Source of the DNA: Phycisphaerales bacterium
GTDB taxonomy: Bacteria; Planctomycetota; Phycisphaerae; UBA1845; UTPLA1
NCBI GenBank assembly: GCA_022360095.1
Contig: JAKSDK010001806.1
Span: 248,001 to 312,000, forward strand
DNA length: 64,000 nucleotides
Direction: 5' to 3'
Shown here in pieces: positions 59,109 to 64,000 of this stretch; the stretch's first letter is position 1; every line of letters begins with the position of its first letter. The translations under genes were made by a program, and so were the position numbers. A model generated the notes under the pieces. That model made no database searches. It was not told the DNA's origin and worked only from the letters and a program-made list of their open reading frames with translations.

Positions 59109-59703
59109 CGCCTTCTCCTGTGACGAACGACGTATCACCTTTGGCAATCTCGCCAACCAGCCAAGCCCGTGCACAGCGCCACTCGCGAACGACTGTCCGC
59201 GGAGAAATGTCCAGGGCCGCAGCGGTATCGTCGATACTCAGCCCGCCGAAATGGCGAAGCATGACAACTTCGCTCGCACGCGGATCCCGGCGCTCCAGTT
59301 TTGACAAGGCCTCATCCAGCGCCACCAGATCCAACCCCGGCGGTTGCCAGATTGCCGGTGCTTCGTCAGCACCGACTCTCTGCCGATCGCCTCCCCTTTT
59401 TCGCGCGCCGCGGGCCCGGGCATGCTCCACCAGAATTCGCCGCATGGCTTGCGCAGCCGCGGCGAAGAAGTGTGCTCGATTCGCCCAATTCACCGTCTGG
59501 TCGCCGATCAGTCGGAGATAGACCTCATGAACGAGTGCCATCGGCGGAAGGGTGTGACCCGGTGGTTCCTTGGCCAACCATGAGCGGGCGAGTTCCCGAA
59601 GTTCGTCATACACAAGTGGCAGAAGCTGCTCCGCGGCTGCTTCGTTTCCGTCCGCGGCGGCCGCCAAAAGCGTTGTGGCGATGTCACGAGATGCGTGCCC
59701 CAT
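59095..59703 (-). CDS. ECF-type sigma factor coupled to a TPR kinase
   Basis: 202 residues from the ATG at 59703 with GGAGGG upstream. Region 2: LPLVYDELRELARSWLAKEPPGHTL, then MALVHEVYLRLIGD and WANRAHFFAAAAQAMRRILVEHARARG, a pattern typical of the planctomycetal and acidobacterial ECF subfamily that pairs with kinases. Region 4: RDPRASEVVMLRHFGGLSIDDTAAAL, then ISPRTVVREWRCARAWL. The protein has no anti-sigma neighbour; the kinase downstream overlaps its end by 14 bases. Control by phosphorylation is a reasonable hypothesis. Confidence 0.92.
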   Translation of the reverse strand: MGHASRDIATTLLAAAADGNEAAAEQLLPLVYDELRELARSWLAKEPPGHTLPPMALVHEVYLRLIGDQTVNWANRAHFFAAAAQAMRRILVEHARARGARKRGGDRQRVGADEAPAIWQPPGLDLVALDEALSKLERRDPRASEVVMLRHFGGLSIDDTAAALDISPRTVVREWRCARAWLVGEIAKGDTSFVTGEGDGQQ

Positions 59704-59886
59704 CCTACGCCCTCCGACCCCTGGAAAAATCTGGCGTAAACGGTGCCCTATTTTCGCATTGATGGTCAACGGAGGCAAGTGCGGCTTCGGAGCCCCGCGA
59801 GATTCGAGCGGAATTGCTGTATGGCCAGCTTTTCATAGAGGTTGGCTACTCGACCGAACAGAACCACTTGAGTAAAGGACATTGCC

Positions 59887-60621
59887 ATGAAGACCACCTT
59901 TCCTATCACACTCGCAACCATCCTGGCCATGTGGCCACGTCTGGCGACGGCATACACGATCACGAGTTTTGACCCAAGGGTTGTATGGTCGGGCCACAAC
60001 CCTCCCGAAATTGACGATTTCGACGGCCTGGTCGGGATCACGGGATTTACGATCGAGGACTTCGAAGACACGGCGCTTATGCCAGGCTTGACCGTTGGGA
60101 TTGACGGCGGCGCACCTGCTTTTTCCGTGCCGGCTGGTCAGGGTTACTTCGACAACAGGCCGTCAAACGTATGGGATGGTTCACAGGCTCTCAATGCCCC
60201 CTTTATCTCAGGTGATACCGTATTCCAGCATTCACCAGGAGCGACGTCATGGGGCGTGGGAATCTCAGACGTGGAAGATCCCCTCAGCCAGATAAGAATC
60301 CTGGTAAATGGGGCGACAGATCTAGGGCTCGTTTCCGATCTTCCTAACTACGTAGCTGGTGTGAATGAGCAGCGTGAAGTCTACGTCAGGATTGACGCCG
60401 AAGCGGGAGACACACCGATTACACAAGTCAGATTCCAGAGTCTTACGCTCGATGGTGATCGCGTCAACTTTGATCGGCTCGGTGTAGCCGTGGTCCCCGA
60501 GCCCTCCACTGCACTCCTGATCATCGTCGGTTTGATCGGGCTGACGTTCCGCGGGCCGAGGGCGTCAACATCTCGTCGGCATCGCGAACAGCAGACAGAA
60601 CCGGATAAGCCCATCATTTGA
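59887..60621 (+). CDS. PEP-CTERM-like secreted protein
   Basis: 244 residues. Signal peptide (~1-21, MKTTFPITLATILAMWPRLATA) and a ~180-residue beta-rich domain (GITGFTIEDFEDTALMPGL, VFQHSPGATSWGVGISD) of the type found in many PEP-CTERM proteins. C-terminal sorting signal: VPEPSTALLIIVGLIGLTF, then a basic stretch; the tail continues ~25 residues further (RREQQTEPDKPII-like), longer than usual. It is divergent from the sigma/kinase cassette with a ~180-base gap. Sequence unlike the other PEP-CTERM protein at 56020. Confidence 0.72.
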   Translation: MKTTFPITLATILAMWPRLATAYTITSFDPRVVWSGHNPPEIDDFDGLVGITGFTIEDFEDTALMPGLTVGIDGGAPAFSVPAGQGYFDNRPSNVWDGSQALNAPFISGDTVFQHSPGATSWGVGISDVEDPLSQIRILVNGATDLGLVSDLPNYVAGVNEQREVYVRIDAEAGDTPITQVRFQSLTLDGDRVNFDRLGVAVVPEPSTALLIIVGLIGLTFRGPRASTSRRHREQQTEPDKPII

Positions 60622-60790
60622 TATCGAGTGCGATGAACTAAGCGCGGCCGTCAGTCGACGGTCGATCACGATCCTCTTATGTGAGGTTGGCCCCTTGAGC
60701 CGTTATGACCCCTGCGGTTCGGCTCTCGGGACGGATCCGTCTGTACAAATGTTGTCCCATAGGAATTTTGAACTGAAAGGAGAATGAACC

Positions 60791-61753
60791 GTGTCTAAGA
60801 AACAGTTGGGCTCCATCATGTTGCTGTTCTGTATCGCCGCCATACTTGTTGCCGGAGGTTGGCCGGCCGACGCCGGTGACCTGGCGCCCCCGCCGGGGCC
60901 CGTGACGCCGACGATGCGCACGATGCAGGAATTGTACGATAACCTTCAGAGTCTGCAGGCCGGTGTTGCGAACGCCCGTACGGCGGTCCAGTCACTGCCC
61001 GGTTCGGGCACGGCCACGCACGTCATTGATCAACCCGGTTCCTATTTCCTGGCCGGCAACATCACCGGTGAATCGGGTAAACACGGAATTCAGATCAATG
61101 CGCAAAATGTGACGCTTGATCTCAACGGCTTTGCGCTCGTCGGTGTCCCGGGCTCGCTCGACGGCATCCACATCCCCGGCGGCTCTGGATTGAACATCAA
61201 CATCTCGAACGGCACGATCCGAAACTGGAGCGGTGACGGCGTCGATGCGGGCACTGGTGATTCCTCGCCTCAAGCGATTTTCTTGGAAGGACTGCGGGCG
61301 GTACAAAACGCCGGGGACGGCCTGGCCACCGGGTCAGAGGTGGTGGTCATCGGCTGCCGGGCCGCCCTGAACATGGGCGGCGGGATTGCGGTCGAAGGCG
61401 GTTCCATCGTCCGCGACTGCGTCTGCAGGGACAATGGCGGCGATGGAATCCTCGCGACCAACGACTGTTGGGTCGCCGGGAACTATGTGGATGACCATTG
61501 TGGCAGCAGCGGCATCCGCGTGATCGCCGGCAACACGTACGTTTCCAATAATGTGATCGGCGACGTCACCACGGGCATCAAGGTGGATTCGCCCGACAAT
61601 CTCATCATCCAAAACCGGGTCAACAACAGCAATTGTGGTTCACATGTTCCCTACGACATCGTTTCCGGGAACGCCGTGGGTCAAGTCATTGACTTCACGA
61701 GCGGTGGTCAACTCGGCCATGGTATCACCAGTGAAATGAACCTCAGCTTCTAG
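60791..61753 (+). CDS. Secreted right-handed parallel beta-helix protein
   Basis: 320 residues, GTG at 60791 with AAAGGAGAATG upstream. Signal peptide (~1-27, GSIMLLFCIAAILVAGG) followed by a helical segment (MRTMQELYDNLQSLQAGVANA) and then a beta-helix of about 8 rungs: repeating hydrophobic turns such as ITGESGKHGIQINAQNVTLDLNG, VVVIGCRAALNMGGGIAVEGG, IVRDCVCRDNGGDGILATN. This fold is known from pectate lyases and from surface proteins; catalytic residues were not identified. It shares a gene neighbourhood with the ENIGW protein 14 bases downstream, and the two are probably co-transcribed. Confidence 0.8.
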   Translation: MSKKQLGSIMLLFCIAAILVAGGWPADAGDLAPPPGPVTPTMRTMQELYDNLQSLQAGVANARTAVQSLPGSGTATHVIDQPGSYFLAGNITGESGKHGIQINAQNVTLDLNGFALVGVPGSLDGIHIPGGSGLNINISNGTIRNWSGDGVDAGTGDSSPQAIFLEGLRAVQNAGDGLATGSEVVVIGCRAALNMGGGIAVEGGSIVRDCVCRDNGGDGILATNDCWVAGNYVDDHCGSSGIRVIAGNTYVSNNVIGDVTTGIKVDSPDNLIIQNRVNNSNCGSHVPYDIVSGNAVGQVIDFTSGGQLGHGITSEMNLSF

Positions 61754-61767
61754 CGCAGGAGATGATC

Positions 61768-62475
61768 ATGCATCGTAAAATGGTGGCGATATTTTTGCTC
61801 GCCGGGATGTTCAGTCCCGCCGTATGGGCCTGGCAAAACATTCACCCGGACCATAGGCAGGCGTGGAGTGAGAACATCGGTTGGACGAACTGGCGTGACG
61901 CTGACGACGCCATGGCCGGCGTCGGCGTCGGAGACATGTTCCTGTCCGGCTATATCTGGTCAGAGAATGCCGGCTGGATCAACGTGGGTGACGGCACGCC
62001 CGTCGATGGCGTGAATTATGCGAACCTCGACGGCGGTGATTTCGGTATCAACGTTGATCCTGACGGAGACCTGCACGGGCTTGCGTGGGGTGAGAACATC
62101 GGCTGGGTCAACTTCGACGGCGGGGCGATGGCCACACCGTCGCTGCCGGCGCGGATCGAATGCGTTCCAGGTCCGAATGGTGAGACGCTCAGCCGTTTGA
62201 CCGGCTACGCCTGGGGCGAGAACGTTGGTTGGCTCAACCTGAACGACATGATGCATTTCGTTTCGGTCGACGCGGCCACGACGCCAATCGAATGCGACAT
62301 GGACCATAACAGTGTGGTCAATGGATTGGACATTCAGTTTTTTGTCGATTTCATGCTGATGAACAGCGCGCCGGGCTGGCGGGATGTTTGCTCGGGCGAC
62401 CTGGAGATGTTGCCGGATGGGACGCTCGACGTTGATGATGTGACGGGGTTTGTCGCCTGTCTGTTGAATGCATAG
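61768..62475 (+). CDS. Secreted ENIGW-repeat protein with dockerin-like C-terminus
   Basis: 235 residues, ATG at 61768 with AGGAG 6 bases upstream; the ATG at 61762 overlaps that site and is less likely. Signal peptide ~1-21. Four copies of a W-[SG]-E-N-[IAV]-G-W motif at residues 33-39, 64-70, 107-113 and 149-155, each followed by strand segments. The C-terminal ~65 residues have two dockerin/EF-hand-like loops: DMDHNSVVNGLDI and LPDGTLDVDDVTGF. Family role is unknown; similar motifs occur in secreted proteins of Planctomycetota. It lies 14 bases after the beta-helix gene, and a strong terminator follows. Confidence 0.75.
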   Translation: MHRKMVAIFLLAGMFSPAVWAWQNIHPDHRQAWSENIGWTNWRDADDAMAGVGVGDMFLSGYIWSENAGWINVGDGTPVDGVNYANLDGGDFGINVDPDGDLHGLAWGENIGWVNFDGGAMATPSLPARIECVPGPNGETLSRLTGYAWGENVGWLNLNDMMHFVSVDAATTPIECDMDHNSVVNGLDIQFFVDFMLMNSAPGWRDVCSGDLEMLPDGTLDVDDVTGFVACLLNA

Positions 62476-62517
62476 CGCCGATCAAGCGGGTCGATCATGG
62501 GTCTCTCAGGGAGCCTC

Positions 62518-62552
62518 AAAGCCCCGGTCAGGCATGCCTGACCGGGGCTTTT
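62518..62552 (+). terminator. Intrinsic terminator, copy 2 of a repeated hairpin
   Basis: Arms AAAGCCCCGGTCAGG (62518-62532) and CCTGACCGGGGCTTT (62537-62551), a 15-bp perfect stem with loop CATG and a T tail. It lies 42 bases after the ENIGW-protein stop. Nearly the same hairpin ends hslV at 14612-14645. Confidence 0.88.
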
Positions 62553-62591
62553 CACGAGCCGAAAGGCGCATCCGAGGCCCGATGCCGTCAA

Positions 62592-62630
62592 TGACGAAAA
62601 ATTTCGTCAAATTTCGTTGATTTGACGAAA
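62592..62630 (+). promoter_or_regulatory. Operator cluster upstream of blaI
   Basis: A near-perfect palindrome TGACGAAAAATTTCGTCA (62592-62609) is followed by a second dyad TTTCGT-N7-ACGAAA (62612-62630), together four half-sites of TTTCGTCA in ~40 bases. The second dyad ends in TTTGACGAAA, in which TTGACG could also be a -35 element. BlaI-family repressors bind such dyads as dimers and commonly control their own operon. A clear -10 was not settled. Confidence 0.65.
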
Positions 62631-62683
62631 ACCTTCGTATATCATGTCGATAAATAACATCAGGAGCGAATCGGGAATGATCG

Positions 62684-63076
62684 ATGCCTAGCAAGAAAAG
62701 CCAATGCAAACCCACGGCCGCTGAGCTGTCCATCATGGGCGTGATTTGGGAACTCGGCCCCTGCACGGTGCGGCAAGTGTTCAAATACTTGAGCGAATCC
62801 CAGGACATCGGCTACACCACGGTTCTGAAGCTCATGCAAATCATGACGGACAAGGGGCTGCTGGAACGCGACACGTCGGTACGGCCGCAGGTGTTCAAGG
62901 CTTCTCGGCCTCAACAGCAGACACAGCGACAACTGTTACGCGAACTACTGGACCGTGCCTTCGACGGGTCTCCCGGCAATCTCGTCCTGCAGGCATTGTC
63001 GATCCGAAAGTGCTCTCCGCAGGAACGCCGTGAGATTCGAGAACTGCTCGATCAACTGGAGCAAAAAGACGCATGA
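62684..63076 (+). CDS. blaI: BlaI/MecI/CopY-family transcriptional repressor
   Basis: 130 residues. Winged helix-turn-helix at ~8-75: PTAAELSIMGVIWELGPCTVRQVFKYL, then GYTTVLKLMQIMTDKGLLERD with the wing. The C-terminal ~50 residues form the dimerisation helix bundle (LLRELLDRAFDGSPGNLVLQAL). The family represses until cleaved or released by its BlaR/MecR sensor. It overlaps the M56 gene by ATGA, the standard planctomycetal blaI-blaR pair. In these bacteria the pair is not usually tied to beta-lactamase, so the true signal is unknown. Confidence 0.92.
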   Translation: MPSKKSQCKPTAAELSIMGVIWELGPCTVRQVFKYLSESQDIGYTTVLKLMQIMTDKGLLERDTSVRPQVFKASRPQQQTQRQLLRELLDRAFDGSPGNLVLQALSIRKCSPQERREIRELLDQLEQKDA

Positions 63077-64000
63077 TTACGGAAACGCTCACGACGTCTC
63101 CATTGCTTAACGCTCTCGGCTGGGCGGTGCTGCATTTTTTATGGCAAGGTTGTGTCATCGCAGCGATGGCTGCACTTTTGCTTTCAGGCTTACGAGATCG
63201 CTCCGCCCAGGCGAAGTACATGGTCGGCTGTTTGGCGCTGGCGTGCTCATTGCTCGCGTTTGTGACGGCTTTCGCGATTGCGCCGCCGATTGAAGGCCCA
63301 TCGACGGGGCCTTCGAGCGTCACGGCCGCTCTTGAAGTTGAAGGCGCATCCTCACGAGGTTATCTGACGAACTTCTCACAATGGTGGTCGGCTTCGAGGT
63401 CGGGACTCGACGAGGTCGCCGCTCCCGTCGCGACCCGGCTTGTTCCTCTGGTCGCCTCGTTGTGGAGTCTTGGGGTCATGTTCCTGACCATCCGGCTCCT
63501 CGTTCGGTGGATGGCCGTGCGGCGAATGGAGCATGGTGCCACGGCCGATGTCGGGACTGACGTACGTCACATGTTCGTGACGCTTTGCGAAGATCTGGGC
63601 TTACGAAAGGCTGTGCGATTTTGCAGATCCCGGATGGCCGAGGTGCCCATGGTCGTCGGCTGGTTCTCGCCGGTCGTGGTTGTCCCCTTGTCTGCATTCA
63701 CATCGCTCACACCCGATCAGTTACGCGCCGTCCTCGCGCACGAGCTTGCGCACATTCGGCGATACGACTATCTGGTCAACGGTATCCAGAGCATGATCGA
63801 GGTTATTTTATTCTTTCATCCTGCCGTGTGGTGGATTTCGGGTCAGGTTCGCAAAGAACGCGAATTGTGTTGCGACGACATCGCTGTCCAAACGGTGGGG
63901 AATCCAATGGTATTTGCGAGAGCGCTCTCACGGTTGGAGGCGCTTCGAGACGAGGGCACGCAAGTGGCGCTTGCGGCAAATGGAGGACTACTTATGCAAC
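63073..64000 (+). CDS. BlaR1/MecR1-like M56 membrane metallopeptidase, 3' end outside the window
   Basis: Starts at the ATG 63073, overlapping the blaI stop; ~309 residues are visible and the gene runs off the right edge. Membrane helices: WAVLHFLWQGCVIAAMAALLL, MVGCLALACSLLAFVTAFAIA, and others before the zinc site AHELAHIRRYDY (HExxH, ~residues 222-226). A further motif CRSRMAEVPMVVGWFSPVVVVPL precedes it, and RKERELCCDDIAV provides the third-ligand region. The M56 peptidase senses a ligand outside and cleaves BlaI inside. No penicillin-binding domain is visible in the part read. Confidence 0.9.
   Translation, partial: MITETLTTSPLLNALGWAVLHFLWQGCVIAAMAALLLSGLRDRSAQAKYMVGCLALACSLLAFVTAFAIAPPIEGPSTGPSSVTAALEVEGASSRGYLTNFSQWWSASRSGLDEVAAPVATRLVPLVASLWSLGVMFLTIRLLVRWMAVRRMEHGATADVGTDVRHMFVTLCEDLGLRKAVRFCRSRMAEVPMVVGWFSPVVVVPLSAFTSLTPDQLRAVLAHELAHIRRYDYLVNGIQSMIEVILFFHPAVWWISGQVRKERELCCDDIAVQTVGNPMVFARALSRLEALRDEGTQVALAANGGLLMQ

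Overview
The window looks like a chromosomal segment of a Planctomycetota bacterium, most likely from a Phycisphaerae-type lineage. This is inferred from gene families, not from a marker-gene tree. Supporting signs are several ECF sigma factors paired with anti-sigma factors or with Ser/Thr kinases carrying TPR repeats, PEP-CTERM secreted proteins, dockerin-like GDxNGDG repeats, a very large RHS/YD-repeat protein, right-handed beta-helix and ENIGW-repeat secreted proteins, and a BlaI/BlaR pair. Both ends cut a gene: a PDZ protein on the left and a BlaR1-like M56 peptidase on the right.

Region by region. 1-3.7 kb (minus strand): PilZ protein, polyprenyl-phosphate phosphoribosyltransferase-like UbiA protein, ECF sigma factor, anti-sigma-like protein and secreted PDZ protein. 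4-6.1 kb (plus): a second ECF sigma / zinc anti-sigma / secretin-N-domain module closed by a perfect hairpin terminator. 6.1-9.8 kb: two very short hydrophobic ORFs and a mini-lipoprotein, a membrane-anchored hexapeptide acyltransferase and a PilT-like ATPase. 10-14.5 kb: proC, a CheV-type CheW-receiver fusion, a DUF167 protein, two secreted proteins with basic or proline-rich linkers, and hslV. 14.6-19.1 kb: a polyhydroxyalkanoate (PHA) island with phasin, short PhaE, class III PhaC, an SDR and PhaB, with TGC-type repeats overlapping the phasin promoter. 19-23.3 kb: two lipoproteins, a 7Fe-type ferredoxin, agmatinase and a TadE-like protein.

23.4-27.1 kb: a tightly overlapping oleB-oleC-oleD set for olefin or beta-lactone formation, without oleA. 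27.2-30.7 kb: hflK, hflC and an exopolysaccharide sugar transferase. 30.8-34.8 kb: a cyclophilin, then the SRP RNA gene followed by dnaX, ybaB and recR. dnaX carries a run of nine A residues whose -1 slip gives a short gamma-like product. 34.9-44.1 kb: an M20 amidohydrolase, a triple zinc-ribbon membrane protein, a minus-strand run of K+ channel / GT2 / GH20 / membrane glycosyltransferase, and a saccharopine-dehydrogenase-like protein.

44.1-64 kb is the accessory part: an ECF sigma plus TPR kinase, tRNA-Arg(TCT), a small hypothetical protein, the 2,322-residue RHS protein, two PEP-CTERM proteins flanking a second ECF sigma plus TPR kinase cassette, a beta-helix protein, an ENIGW-repeat dockerin protein, and blaI-blaR behind a cluster of TTTCGTCA half-sites. 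I did not find a CRISPR array, insertion sequence or rRNA gene. Everything was read by eye; no database search or folding program was run.
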